DNA of 64,000 nt from the NCBI GenBank assembly GCA_019739225.1, contig JAHHDT010000001.1:682001-746000 (forward strand), read 5' to 3'. The position numbers and the translations under genes are program-made. Below the pieces are notes generated by a model, which had not been told where the DNA came from, did no database searches, and was given only the letters and a program-made list of their open reading frames with translations. This document shows, in pieces, positions 49,073 to 60,388 of the stretch. This DNA is from Aquamicrobium sp. (GTDB taxonomy: Bacteria; Pseudomonadota; Alphaproteobacteria; Rhizobiales; Rhizobiaceae). Positions within the stretch are counted from its first letter, which is position 1, and each line of letters starts with the position of its first letter.

Positions 49073-49648
49073 ATGATGCGATCGATCCTCGTCGGCATAC
49101 TCCTGATCATGGTGGCCGGCGTCGGCTGGCTGACCTTCGACTGGTATCGCGGCCAGAATGCCGGTGAGGCCTACGGCGCCCCCTTCACCCTCGTCGACCA
49201 GGACGGCGCAGAGATCACCGAAGCAGCGTTCCGCGGCACGCCGAGTGCCGTCTTCTTCGGCTTCACCCACTGCCCGGAAGTCTGCCCGACGACGCTTTTT
49301 GAGCTCGACGGCTGGCTGAAGCAGCTCGGCGACGAAGGCAAGGACATCAACGCCTTCTTCGTGACGGTCGACCCCGAGCGCGACACGCCTGAAGTGATCG
49401 GTTCCTACGTCACGAACGTCTCGGACCGCATCACCGGCATCTCCGGGGAGCCCGAGAAGGTGCTGGCGATGGTGAAGTCATTCGGCATCTACTGGAAGAA
49501 GGTCGACCTGGAGAACGGTGACTACACGATGGATCACACGGCGTCCGTGATGCTGCTCGATCGCGCCGGTGATTTCGCCGGCACCATCGCCTATGGCGAG
49601 AACCCCGAGACCGCAGTCGCCAAGCTCAAGCGCCTGGCGGCGGGCTGA
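49073..49648 (+). CDS. SCO1/SenC-family copper chaperone
   Basis: A 191-residue protein with an N-terminal membrane anchor (ILVGILLIMVAGVGWLTF) and a thioredoxin-like domain. FFGFTHCPEVCPTTLFELDG carries the copper-binding CPEVCP, VTVDPERDTPE is the usual second motif, and the copper-ligand His is in YTMDHTASVMLLDRAG. It inserts copper into the CuA site of cytochrome oxidase or balances its thiols. It runs into prmA 11 bases later. Confidence 0.95.
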   Translation: MMRSILVGILLIMVAGVGWLTFDWYRGQNAGEAYGAPFTLVDQDGAEITEAAFRGTPSAVFFGFTHCPEVCPTTLFELDGWLKQLGDEGKDINAFFVTVDPERDTPEVIGSYVTNVSDRITGISGEPEKVLAMVKSFGIYWKKVDLENGDYTMDHTASVMLLDRAGDFAGTIAYGENPETAVAKLKRLAAG

Positions 49649-49659
49649 GACCTATCGCC

Positions 49660-50535
49660 GTGCCCCAGACACGCCTGCACTTCATCCTCACGCGGCCGGA
49701 TTCGACCGCGCTTTTTGGCTCGCTCGAACGCGAATTCGAGGATGACGGCCTCGCGCTTGCCGTCTTCGAGATCGACGAAGCGGAGGGTACGGAGGAAATT
49801 TCCGTCTATGCCGACGCCAGCGAGGCGAACGACATCGAAAACCGCATCCGCATCGCCGCCGGCGCGCCGGGTGCAGCGCTCGAGATCGCGCATGAGGCGC
49901 TGCCCGACATCGACTGGGTCACCAAGTCACTGGAGGGCCTGAAGCCGGTCCGTGCCGGCCGCTTCCTGATCCATGGCGCGCATGACCGCAACAGGCGCCG
50001 CATCGGCGATCTGGCGATCGAGATTGAGGCAGGCCTCGCATTCGGCACCGGCCATCACGGCACCACCGCCGGCTGCCTCGAAATGCTTCATCGGGTGGCG
50101 CGTCGTGAGGCGCCGCGCAACGCTCTGGATCTGGGAACGGGTAGCGCCGTGCTGGCGATCGCACTGGCGAAGCTGTCGCATATTCCCGTGCTCGCGACCG
50201 ATATAGACGCGGTCGCCACCAAAGTGGCCGCGCAGAACGTACGGCTGAACGGCGTTTCGACCTATGTCGAGACCGTAACGGCCGCCGGCTTTCAGGACCC
50301 CATCTTTGCCGCGCGCGGTCCTTTCGATCTCATTGTGGCGAACATTCTGGCGCGACCGCTGATGCGGCTTGCACCGCAGATGGCGACCTATGTGACGCCC
50401 GGCGGCTCGCTGGTCCTGTCCGGCATTCTCGACCGCCAGCGCGACGCCGTCGTCGCGGCCTATGCCGGCCAGCGCTTCCGCCATGTGCGCACCACGCACC
50501 GCGAAGGTTGGGTGACGACCCACCTCAAGCGATAA
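49660..50535 (+). CDS. prmA: Ribosomal protein L11 methyltransferase
   Basis: A 291-residue SAM-dependent enzyme from a GTG at 49660. The C-terminal Rossmann domain has IEAGLAFGTGHHGTTAGCLE, LDLGTGSAVLAIALAKLS and DLIVANILARPLMRLAPQMA, matching PrmA. It trimethylates lysines and the N-terminus of ribosomal protein L11. It follows the SCO gene closely and ends before a clear terminator. Confidence 0.95.
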   Translation: MPQTRLHFILTRPDSTALFGSLEREFEDDGLALAVFEIDEAEGTEEISVYADASEANDIENRIRIAAGAPGAALEIAHEALPDIDWVTKSLEGLKPVRAGRFLIHGAHDRNRRRIGDLAIEIEAGLAFGTGHHGTTAGCLEMLHRVARREAPRNALDLGTGSAVLAIALAKLSHIPVLATDIDAVATKVAAQNVRLNGVSTYVETVTAAGFQDPIFAARGPFDLIVANILARPLMRLAPQMATYVTPGGSLVLSGILDRQRDAVVAAYAGQRFRHVRTTHREGWVTTHLKR

Positions 50536-50547
50536 TCCGCTCAAAAG

Positions 50548-50577
50548 AAAAAGGCGGCCCGTTGGGACCGCCTTTTT
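50548..50577. terminator. Bidirectional Rho-independent terminator
   Basis: AAAAAGGCGG and CCGCCTTTTT form a stem with a partly paired CCCGTTGGG interior. It lies between convergent prmA and a small gene and works in both directions. Confidence 0.9.
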
Positions 50578-50607
50578 CATGTTCCGTGCGGCGTCGCCCC
50601 ACGCTGC

Positions 50608-50802
50608 TCAGAACAGATAAGAAACTCCGCCGGTACGCTTGAGTTCGGCGCGGCTGTAGCCGCTTGCCTTCAGCGTGTCGTCGTCCATGGCCAGCAGTGC
50701 ATTGGCGACATAGCGCTTGGCCTGCTGCTCACGGGCAGCCACCATCGCGTCGAGTGCACTACGGAAAAAACCACGCTTTGCAGGGTTGTGTCCCATTTTC
50801 AC
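50608..50802 (-). CDS. DUF1127-like small protein
   Basis: A 64-residue basic protein starting MKMGHNPAKRGFFRSALDAM and containing RYVANALLAMDDDTLKASGY followed by SRAELKRTG. The 'D..L...G.SR.EL' ending resembles DUF1127 proteins. GGAGACGTG precedes the ATG. The 219 bases upstream, before the aminopeptidase, hold no other gene. Family link is tentative. Confidence 0.65.
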   Translation of the reverse strand: MKMGHNPAKRGFFRSALDAMVAAREQQAKRYVANALLAMDDDTLKASGYSRAELKRTGGVSYLF

Positions 50803-51021
50803 GTCTCCTGTCAGTTACGTTGTTCCTCCACGCTTTGAAAGGTAAGGATTACTGACCTAAACCACCAGAGACGTTTCCGCATGGGAACCATGCGTTTTTG
50901 CAAGTGCGAAGAGATTTGCTGCATCGCACACATACCCAACGCCGTCAGCATTCCGAACGCGTTGCAACCGCTCTGCCACGCGGATAGACCTTTGCAGCGG
51001 CACAGCTAAGCGAGGAAAACC

Positions 51022-52848
51022 ATGTTCCAGTCATTTGACCCGCGCACCGATCCGAGCCAGGGCATCGCCAGGGTCGCGCAACTGCGTGAAAAGCTCTCCG
51101 ACGCTGGGCTCGACGGTTTTCTTGTGCCGCGCGCCGATGAGCACCAGGGCGAGTATGTCGCCGCATCCTCCGAGCGTCTGCAGTGGTTGACGGGCTTCAC
51201 CGGTTCCGCCGGCGCCGCGCTCGTGCTGACATCGCGCGCGATCCTGTTTGTCGACGGTCGCTACACGCTTCAGGCGCGCGCACAGGTCGATGCGGCGACC
51301 TTCGACATCGACAGCCTGGTAGAGAACCCACCGGCCAAATGGCTGGAGGCAAATGCCCGCGCCGGCATGAAGATCGGCTTCGACCCCTGGCTGCACACGA
51401 TGGCCGAAGCTGCAGCCTTGCGCAAATCGCTGGACAAGGCCGGCGCGACGCTCGTGCCTGTGCAAGGCAACCTCGTCGATGCGATCTGGTCGGACCGACC
51501 GGCGGCGCCGGCCGAAAAGGTCGAGATCCAGCCGATCGGCTTTGCCGGCGAACTGGCGAAGGACAAGATCGCCCGCCTCGCCGAAACGCTTCGCAAGGAC
51601 GGCGCGAGCCATGCCGTGCTGACGGACCCGTCCTCGCTTGCCTGGGCCTTCAACATCCGCGGGCGGGACGTGCCGCACACTCCGCTAGCGCTGGGCTTTG
51701 CCATCCTTGCTGCCGAGGGGCTGCCGCAGCTCTTTCTCGCGCGGGAAAAGCTGACCATCGAAACCGAGGCCTATCTGACCCAGCTCGCCGACATTCTGGC
51801 CCCGCAGACGCTGGAAGGCGAGCTTGCGCGGATCGCGACGTCTGGCGGCAAGGTGGCGCTCGACCCGGCGCTCGCGGCGGAACGCCTGCGTCTCGTCATC
51901 GAGGAGAATGGCGGCGCGGTTCTGTCCCTGCCCGACCCGGCACGACTGCCACGCGCGGTCAAGAATGCGGCCGAGTTGCAGGGCAGCCGCGCTGCCCACC
52001 GGCGCGACGGTGCGGCGATGGCGAAATTCCTGTGCTGGCTTGATACGCAGAAAGCCGGCTCTGTCGACGAAATCCAGGCAGTCCAGGCACTGGAAGGGTT
52101 CCGCGCAACCACCGGCGCGGACGTCCAGATGCCGCTGCGCGACATATCTTTCGACACCATTTCTGGCGCGGGGCCGAACGGCGCCATCATCCACTATCGC
52201 GTGACGACGAAGACCAACCGCACACTTGGCGACGGCGAACTCTATCTCGTCGATTCCGGCGGCCAATATCAGGACGGCACCACCGACATCACCCGCACGA
52301 TCGCAATCGGCGCGCCCACTGACGAGATGCGCGAACGCTATACGATCGTGCTGAAAGGCCTGATCGCCCTGTCGATGCTGCGCTTCCCGCCCGGCACCCG
52401 CGGCATGGACGTCGACCCGATCGCACGTCAGGCGCACTGGAATGCCGGCATCGACTACGCCCACGGCACCGGCCACGGCGTCGGCGCGTTCCTGTCCGTG
52501 CACGAAGGGCCGCAGCGCATCGCCAAGACCGGCACGGAAAAGCTACAGGCCGGCATGATCCTTTCCAACGAGCCCGGCTATTACAAGGAAGGCGGCTACG
52601 GCATCAGGCTCGAGAACCTGATCGTTGTCACGGAACCGGAGCCGATCCCCGGCGGCGACATCGCGATGCACGGCTTCGAGACGCTGACGCTGGCACCCTT
52701 CGACCGCCGGCTGATCGCAACCGACATGCTCTCACAGGGCGAGCGCGCCTGGCTCGACGCCTATCATGCGCGCGTGCTGAAAGAGATCGGGCCGATGGTG
52801 GATGGCGAGGTGCTTGCGTGGCTGGAGGCTGCTACGGCCGCCCTATAG
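51022..52848 (+). CDS. Xaa-Pro aminopeptidase (aminopeptidase P)
   Basis: A 608-residue three-domain enzyme. Two creatinase-like N-terminal domains cover about 1-310, and a pita-bread metalloprotease domain follows. Metal ligands are visible in LVDSGGQYQDGTTDITRTI (two Asp), HGTGHGVGAFLSVHEGPQ (His), ILSNEPGYYKEGGYGIRLEN (two Glu). It removes an N-terminal residue preceding proline. The length matches the eukaryotic-like long form. Its stop shares six bases with the convergent azlD. Confidence 0.93.
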   Translation: MFQSFDPRTDPSQGIARVAQLREKLSDAGLDGFLVPRADEHQGEYVAASSERLQWLTGFTGSAGAALVLTSRAILFVDGRYTLQARAQVDAATFDIDSLVENPPAKWLEANARAGMKIGFDPWLHTMAEAAALRKSLDKAGATLVPVQGNLVDAIWSDRPAAPAEKVEIQPIGFAGELAKDKIARLAETLRKDGASHAVLTDPSSLAWAFNIRGRDVPHTPLALGFAILAAEGLPQLFLAREKLTIETEAYLTQLADILAPQTLEGELARIATSGGKVALDPALAAERLRLVIEENGGAVLSLPDPARLPRAVKNAAELQGSRAAHRRDGAAMAKFLCWLDTQKAGSVDEIQAVQALEGFRATTGADVQMPLRDISFDTISGAGPNGAIIHYRVTTKTNRTLGDGELYLVDSGGQYQDGTTDITRTIAIGAPTDEMRERYTIVLKGLIALSMLRFPPGTRGMDVDPIARQAHWNAGIDYAHGTGHGVGAFLSVHEGPQRIAKTGTEKLQAGMILSNEPGYYKEGGYGIRLENLIVVTEPEPIPGGDIAMHGFETLTLAPFDRRLIATDMLSQGERAWLDAYHARVLKEIGPMVDGEVLAWLEAATAAL

Positions 52849-53136
52849 CGTGTTGCGCAGCACGATCAGCACGACCGCGCCTGCGACGAACATTGCCGAC
52901 AGGCCGCCGCGCAAAGCGACCACCCCGGCAACCACGAGGGCGGCCCATTCCGCCGGCCCGCCTGTGGTGGCGACCGGCGCGACCAGTGTCGTAAGCACCG
53001 CAGCCGGCACAGCGTTCAGCCCTGCCTCTACACGCGGGTGAACGCGATCGAACCGCGACAGCACCAGATGGCCGCCAATGCGCGATATGTAGGTTGCGAC
53101 GGCACCGGCCAGGATGATCCAGATCGTGGTGCTCAT
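52843..53136 (-). CDS. azlD: AzlD branched-chain amino acid export subunit
   Basis: A 97-residue protein with about three membrane helices (IWIILAGAVATYISRIGGHL; AVPAAVLTTLVAPV; FVAGAVVLIVL), matching AzlD. Its ATG overlaps the azlC stop (ATGA). With AzlC it exports branched-chain amino acids. The open frame that extends to 53625 overlaps azlC and is not real. Confidence 0.9.
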   Translation of the reverse strand: MSTTIWIILAGAVATYISRIGGHLVLSRFDRVHPRVEAGLNAVPAAVLTTLVAPVATTGGPAEWAALVVAGVVALRGGLSAMFVAGAVVLIVLRNTL

Positions 53137-53858
53137 GCGCCCGTGCCCTCCCCGCTCGGCGGCATCATGGCCGCCAGTGCGATGCCGGCAGCGGCACCGA
53201 TGGACACATGCCAGGGCGAGCCGACGAAATAGTAGGCGGCAATGGAAGCCGCGGCACTGACGCTGACCACGGGCAGCCAGAGCGGCCGCTTGCGAAAGTC
53301 CATCACCAGACCGAGGAAATAGATCGGCAGCAGAAAATCGAGGCCAAGCGCATGCGGATTGGGTATCAGGCTGCCGAACGCCGCGCCGAGCCCGGCTTCG
53401 ATCACCCAGCAGACATAGATCGGTGTGGCCATGCCCATATACCAGGCGAACGAGAGCCGACCCCTCAGGCTCTGTTTCTCGCCCTCGGCATATTGCGGAT
53501 CGACGAGGAAGAAGAAGCCGAACGCGCGTTGCGCCGACGTCCAGTGGGTTACCTTGCGGCCAAGGGCCGCCGAATAGAGGACGTGCCGGAAATTGACCGC
53601 GAAGATCGACAGCACGATGAGCCACGGCGCGATCGTCTGCCCGAACAGTTCGAGCCCGACCATCTGGCTGGCGCCGGCATAGACGGTAGCGCTCATCAGC
53701 ACCGCTTCGCCGAGTGTCATCCCGTTCTGGATGGCAAGCGCGCCGAACAGCAGGCCGAAAGGCGCAGAGGCGAGCACGACCGGCAGCCCCCGGCGCGCAC
53801 CGTCGAGAAAATCGCTTCTGGGGCTGAATTTCTGCCCGGTCGTTTCGGCAATGGACAT
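53133..53858 (-). CDS. azlC: AzlC branched-chain amino acid export subunit
   Basis: A 241-residue membrane protein with the AzlC signature: ASAPFGLLFGALAIQNGMTL near 28, MSATVYAGASQMVGLELFGQ near 55, and VNFRHVLYSAALGR near 90. It forms the large subunit of the AzlCD exporter. The 251 bases upstream, before ligA, contain no gene or repeat I can support. Confidence 0.93.
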   Translation of the reverse strand: MSIAETTGQKFSPRSDFLDGARRGLPVVLASAPFGLLFGALAIQNGMTLGEAVLMSATVYAGASQMVGLELFGQTIAPWLIVLSIFAVNFRHVLYSAALGRKVTHWTSAQRAFGFFFLVDPQYAEGEKQSLRGRLSFAWYMGMATPIYVCWVIEAGLGAAFGSLIPNPHALGLDFLLPIYFLGLVMDFRKRPLWLPVVSVSAAASIAAYYFVGSPWHVSIGAAAGIALAAMMPPSGEGTGA

Positions 53859-54109
53859 GTAGCCTCGCTCAGGTGACGCGTATTTAGGTCAGCACCGCTG
53901 GCCTGTCACATGAATTCGCTTGAACCAATCAGCCACAAAAAACGAAGCTTCCGCCAGCAAAGGCGAACGCACCGCTGAGGGTTTCCGGATCGCGTTCGCG
54001 GCGCCGACTTTCCTGAAGGGTTCATCTGGCGGATGACGCATCAACGAAGCTGAGCAACCGGGAGAAACTTTTTCGCATCGCCGGTCCCTGCCTCGCGCGC
54101 TGAAACAGC

Positions 54110-56296
<2,187 letters not shown>

Positions 56297-56331
56297 CTAG
56301 CGTTACCGGCGCTACGCTCAAGAGGTCGTTG

Positions 56332-58005
56332 TCAGGAGACCACGGCGTTTTCGCGCAGAAGCCGCTCGGCGGCAGCGCGTGCTTCTTCCGTGATGGTTGC
56401 GCCGGCAAGCATGCGCGCGATCTCTTCCTGCCTGTCGGGCCGCCCGAGCGCCGCGACGCCGGTCGCAACCTTGTCGGCCCCACCGGATTTGGAGATCAGG
56501 TAATGCGTGCCCGCGCGCGCTGCGACCTGCGGTGCATGGGTGACCGAGAGCACCTGGATGTGGCTTGCAAGCCGGGCGAGCCGCTGTCCGATGGCGTCGG
56601 CCACCGCCCCGCCTACGCCGGTATCGATCTCGTCGAAGACGAGCGTCGGCGCCGAACCGCGATCGGCCAGCGCGACCTTCAGCGCCAGCAGGAACCGCGA
56701 CAGCTCGCCGCCGGAAGCGACCTTCATGATCGGCCCGGCACGCGTGCCCGGATTGGTGCGCACCCAGAACTCGATCTGGTCGATGCCGGCTTCCGTCCGG
56801 TCGTCTGCCTCGGAGGTGATCTCGACCAGAAACTCGGCGCGCTCCAGCTTGAGCGCGGGCAGTTCCTTCATCACCGAGCGGGCCAGAGCTTCCGCCGCCC
56901 CCTTGCGCAGCTCGGACAGATGCGCGGCCGCCTCGTCATAGGCGATGCGAGCCGCAAGCGCGTCCTTCTCCAGCCCTGCCAGTCGCTCCTCGCCAGCGTC
57001 CAGATCGGCGAGATCGGCAGCCATGGCATCGCGCAGCGCCGCCAGATCGTCGACAGCAACAGAATGCTTGCGGGCGACAGCCCGCAGCGCGAACAGCCGC
57101 TCCTCGGCATCTTCCAGCGCCTTGGGATCGAACTCGGCCGCCCTGAGCGCGGCATCCACCGCCTCTTGCGTGGCATCGAGAGAAATCAGGGCTTCGTCCA
57201 GCGTCCTGATGATCTCGTCCAACAGACCCGGTGCGGCCTCGGCCTTGCGCTGCAACCGCCGCAGCAGGCTGGCCAGTTGCGGAACCGATGAGTTCGGCCC
57301 CGACAGCACATCCTGCGCGTCCGAAATGTCGGAGGCGATCTTTTCCGCGTGCATCATGGCTGCACGGCGCTCGGCCAGTTCGGTCTCCTCGCCGGGTTGC
57401 GGCTCGAGACGTGAAAGTTCTTCGACCGACGCGCGCAGATAGTCTGCCTCGCGCGCGGCAGCCTCGACCTTTGCGCGATGGCTGACAAGCGCTTGCTCCG
57501 CTGCACGCCATGTGCGCCACGCTCGGGCGACCGACTGCGCCGCACCGACATGCCCGCCGAACGCGTCCAGCAGGTCGCGATGCGCGGCCGCATCCACCAA
57601 TGCGCGATCGTCGTGCTGGCCATGGATCTCGACCAGCGCGCGGCCGATCTGGCGCAGCAGCGTGACGCTTGTCGGTTGATCGTTGACGAAGACCCGGCTG
57701 CGGCCGTCCGCCGACTGACTGCGGCGCAGGATCAGATCGCCGTCGTCATCGAGCCCGTTTTCGCGCAGCAGTTCGCGCGCCGGGTGGTTTTGGGGAACAT
57801 CGAAGATTGCGATGACATTGCCCTGCCCTGCCCCGTTGCGGACCAGCGAAGCATCGCCGCGCGCGCCAAGGGCAAGCGACAGGGCATCGAGCAGGATCGA
57901 TTTACCGGCGCCGGTCTCGCCGGTCAGCACCGAGAGGCCGGTCGAGAAATCGATGTCGAGCCGTTCGATCAGTACGATATCGCGGATCGACAGGTGGGCG
58001 AGCAT
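56332..58005 (-). CDS. recN: DNA repair protein RecN
   Basis: A 557-residue SMC-like ATPase with Walker A LTGETGAGKSILLDALSLAL near 28, a long coiled coil (about 150-390), signature ASGGELSRFLLALKVAL near 440, and Walker B LVFDEIDTGVGGAVADAIG near 466. It brings DNA ends together during double-strand break repair. It starts 22 bases after bamD. Confidence 0.96.
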   Translation of the reverse strand: MLAHLSIRDIVLIERLDIDFSTGLSVLTGETGAGKSILLDALSLALGARGDASLVRNGAGQGNVIAIFDVPQNHPARELLRENGLDDDGDLILRRSQSADGRSRVFVNDQPTSVTLLRQIGRALVEIHGQHDDRALVDAAAHRDLLDAFGGHVGAAQSVARAWRTWRAAEQALVSHRAKVEAAAREADYLRASVEELSRLEPQPGEETELAERRAAMMHAEKIASDISDAQDVLSGPNSSVPQLASLLRRLQRKAEAAPGLLDEIIRTLDEALISLDATQEAVDAALRAAEFDPKALEDAEERLFALRAVARKHSVAVDDLAALRDAMAADLADLDAGEERLAGLEKDALAARIAYDEAAAHLSELRKGAAEALARSVMKELPALKLERAEFLVEITSEADDRTEAGIDQIEFWVRTNPGTRAGPIMKVASGGELSRFLLALKVALADRGSAPTLVFDEIDTGVGGAVADAIGQRLARLASHIQVLSVTHAPQVAARAGTHYLISKSGGADKVATGVAALGRPDRQEEIARMLAGATITEEARAAAERLLRENAVVS

Positions 58006-58027
58006 CTAGCCTCTGGCGCGGTCTGAA

Positions 58028-58903
58028 TCAGCTTCTGGCGTTCCCGCCGAGCAGCGAACCGGCCCGGCTGAGCCAGGACTCCTGATTCTCGCGCGGCGAC
58101 AGGCCACCCGATTGCAGAAGCGCGTAGGAATCCTTGTACCACTGGCTCTCGGGATAATTGTGCCCGAGAACCGCGGCTGCCGTCTGCGCTTCGGAGGCAA
58201 GCCCCATCGCATAATAGGTCTCGGTCAGACGCGCCAGCGACTCCTCGACATGACGTGTATCCGAATAGACCTCGACGACATTGCGGAAACGCTTGACGGC
58301 GGCGATGTATTCACGGCGCTCGAGATAGTAGCGGCCGATCTGCATCTCCTTGCCGGCGAGCTGGTCGCGGGCAAAGCGGATCTTGGCACGCGCGTCCTCG
58401 ACATATTCGGACTCGGGCCACCGGTCGATCACCTCCTGCATGGCTTCCATCGCGCGAAGCGATTCCTTTTGATCGCGGGTCACGTCGCGAATCTGCCGGA
58501 AATAGGAAAGCCCCACGATGTATTGTGCGTAGGCGGCATCGTCGGTGGTCGGATAAAGCGAGACATAGCGCTTGCCCGCCGTCACCGCCTCCTCGTAGTT
58601 GCCCTGGCGATACTGCGCGAAGGCGTTCATCACCATCGCCTTGCGGGCCTGCTCCGAATAGGGATGCTGGCGGTCGACCGCCTCGAACTTCTTGCCCGCC
58701 TCGCTCATCCGGCCGGCCTCGAGATTTGCGAGGCCCTGATTGTAGAGCACGTCGGCCGGCTCCACACTCTCGACATATGCGGCGAGATCAACATCGCGAT
58801 CGCTTGCGCAGGCCGACGCAAGCAGCGGCAGCACAATGGCGGACGCGACCAGCCCGATCATACGGGGGCGCCTTTCGCAAGCGGCTCTCCGGAAATCACT
58901 CAT
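58028..58903 (-). CDS. bamD: Outer membrane assembly lipoprotein BamD
   Basis: A 291-residue lipoprotein with a signal peptide and lipobox LLASAC (Cys32), then TPR repeats: [40 protein letters not shown] and [20 protein letters not shown]. BamD belongs to the BAM complex that inserts outer-membrane proteins. The C-terminal ~40 residues are less conserved. The 219-base gap to lpxC holds no gene. Confidence 0.95.
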   Translation of the reverse strand: MSDFRRAACERRPRMIGLVASAIVLPLLASACASDRDVDLAAYVESVEPADVLYNQGLANLEAGRMSEAGKKFEAVDRQHPYSEQARKAMVMNAFAQYRQGNYEEAVTAGKRYVSLYPTTDDAAYAQYIVGLSYFRQIRDVTRDQKESLRAMEAMQEVIDRWPESEYVEDARAKIRFARDQLAGKEMQIGRYYLERREYIAAVKRFRNVVEVYSDTRHVEESLARLTETYYAMGLASEAQTAAAVLGHNYPESQWYKDSYALLQSGGLSPRENQESWLSRAGSLLGGNARS

Positions 58904-59122
58904 AACGGGTGTTCGCCCCTCTGGCGTTCAGTAACTCGGCAACGCATCGGCTTCTATCCGAAAACGGCAATCGCCTTGCGGCCCGATGCTCGAATGTCGC
59001 GGCAGTCATAATTCAACTACCGTCCCTCGGCAACGTTCTTGCCCTGCAATGGCACTTTTTTGTGGCGACGAGATGTTACCTTCATCGCAACGCACAGGCA
59101 GGCGACGGCCGTTGCCCGGCTG

Positions 59123-60073
59123 TCAAATCGCCCAAGGGGCGTAGACCGGTGCGTTGACGGCGATCATCTCCGCCTTGCGGCCGCTTCCACGGCGGCCCGT
59201 CTCGACGATCTCGAACGCCGAGCGGTCCGAAAGCAGCCGCCGCAGAGCGACGGCGTTCAGCCGATGTCCGCCACGATATGAACGGAAACAGCCGATGAAG
59301 CGCGCACCGGCGAGCGCCAGATCGCCCATGGCGTCCAGCATCTTGTGGCGCACGAATTCGTTGGAATAGCGCAGGCCTTCCATGTTGATGACACGGTCGT
59401 CGTCGCCGATCACCACCGAATTCTCGAGCGACGAACCCAGCGCATAGCCGGCCGCCCACAGGCGCTCGACATCCTTCATGAAACCGAAGGTGCGCGCACG
59501 CGCGATGTCCTTGCGGAAGAGGTCCGGGGTGACGTCGGCGGCGTAGAACTGGCGGCCGATCGCCGGGCTGTCGAAGTCGATCTCCACTTCAAAGCGGGTG
59601 CCATCATGAGGGCGGAATTCCGCCCAGGAAGCGCCGCTCTCGATGCGGACCGGCTTGATGATGTGGATATAGCGGCGCTTGACGGCCTGCTGCTTGATGC
59701 CTGCCTGATCGAACGCTTCAACGAACGGACCGGCGCTGCCGTCGAGTACCGGAACCTCGTTGCCGTCGAGTTCGATGGCGAGGTTGTCGATGCGCAGCGA
59801 GGAAAGCGCGGCAAGCAGATGCTCGACGGTTGCTACATGCACCCCGGCCGGGTCACCCAGAATGGTGCTGAGATCGGTGCCGCCGACTTCGGCCACCAGC
59901 GCGCGCAATTCAACAGTCTCCCCGTTGCCGAGGACGCGCGTGAACACGATACCCGTATCGGGGTCGGCCGGGCTGAAGTGAATGGAAACAGGTTTTCCGC
60001 TATGGACGCCCGTGCCTGAAAGCGACACGCGCGAATTGAGCGTGGTCTGGTAGTCGTGCAACTCGATCCCCAT
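59123..60073 (-). CDS. lpxC: UDP-3-O-acyl-N-acetylglucosamine deacetylase
   Basis: A 316-residue zinc amidase, the committed step of lipid A synthesis. HVATVEHLLAALSSLRIDN near 78 carries the first zinc His, FVRHKMLDAMGDLALAGARF near 235 the second zinc His and Asp, and GHRLNAVALRRLL the catalytic-site His. Length is normal for the family. It lies in the usual alphaproteobacterial place between ftsZ and bamD. Confidence 0.97.
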   Translation of the reverse strand: MGIELHDYQTTLNSRVSLSGTGVHSGKPVSIHFSPADPDTGIVFTRVLGNGETVELRALVAEVGGTDLSTILGDPAGVHVATVEHLLAALSSLRIDNLAIELDGNEVPVLDGSAGPFVEAFDQAGIKQQAVKRRYIHIIKPVRIESGASWAEFRPHDGTRFEVEIDFDSPAIGRQFYAADVTPDLFRKDIARARTFGFMKDVERLWAAGYALGSSLENSVVIGDDDRVINMEGLRYSNEFVRHKMLDAMGDLALAGARFIGCFRSYRGGHRLNAVALRRLLSDRSAFEIVETGRRGSGRKAEMIAVNAPVYAPWAI

Positions 60074-60388
60074 AGGCCCGTCCCGGTTACGCTCGCCAAA
60101 TCGGCATGCCGATTGCGGCTCTTCTCACCGGTCGGCGGATTCTCATCCCCACGAATCCCCTGACCGTAACGCTAGGTCGCGAAGATAAAGTTCCGGACGG
60201 GAGAGTCCAAATCACGGTTTCTTACCTTCTGTTACGACACAGAACAATCTCGAAGTCCGCGTTAACCCTTTGTTATCGTTTTGCCTTTGACGGCAACAGG
60301 CGAGCGCTCTCGCGCCCGCCTGTAACATTGCGTTACCGCATATGAAAAGCCTGTAGAGCGGCCGGGCGGCTTGCCGCCCGGCGCCCCG
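60074..60388. promoter_or_regulatory. ftsZ-lpxC intergenic region with CtrA-like site and hairpin
   Basis: This 315-base gap contains no coding frame I accept. At 60262-60276 TTAA-CCCTTTG-TTAT is one base off the CtrA half-site pattern TTAA-N7-TTAA. At 60361-60382 GCCGGGCGG pairs with CCGCCCGGC just after the ftsZ stop, without a T-run. It likely holds the lpxC promoter. Confidence 0.4.

Noticed and set aside
52843-53625. A long AzlD frame of 260 codons
   Set aside because: The added part lies inside azlC in another frame; the ATG at 53136 overlaps the azlC stop as expected.
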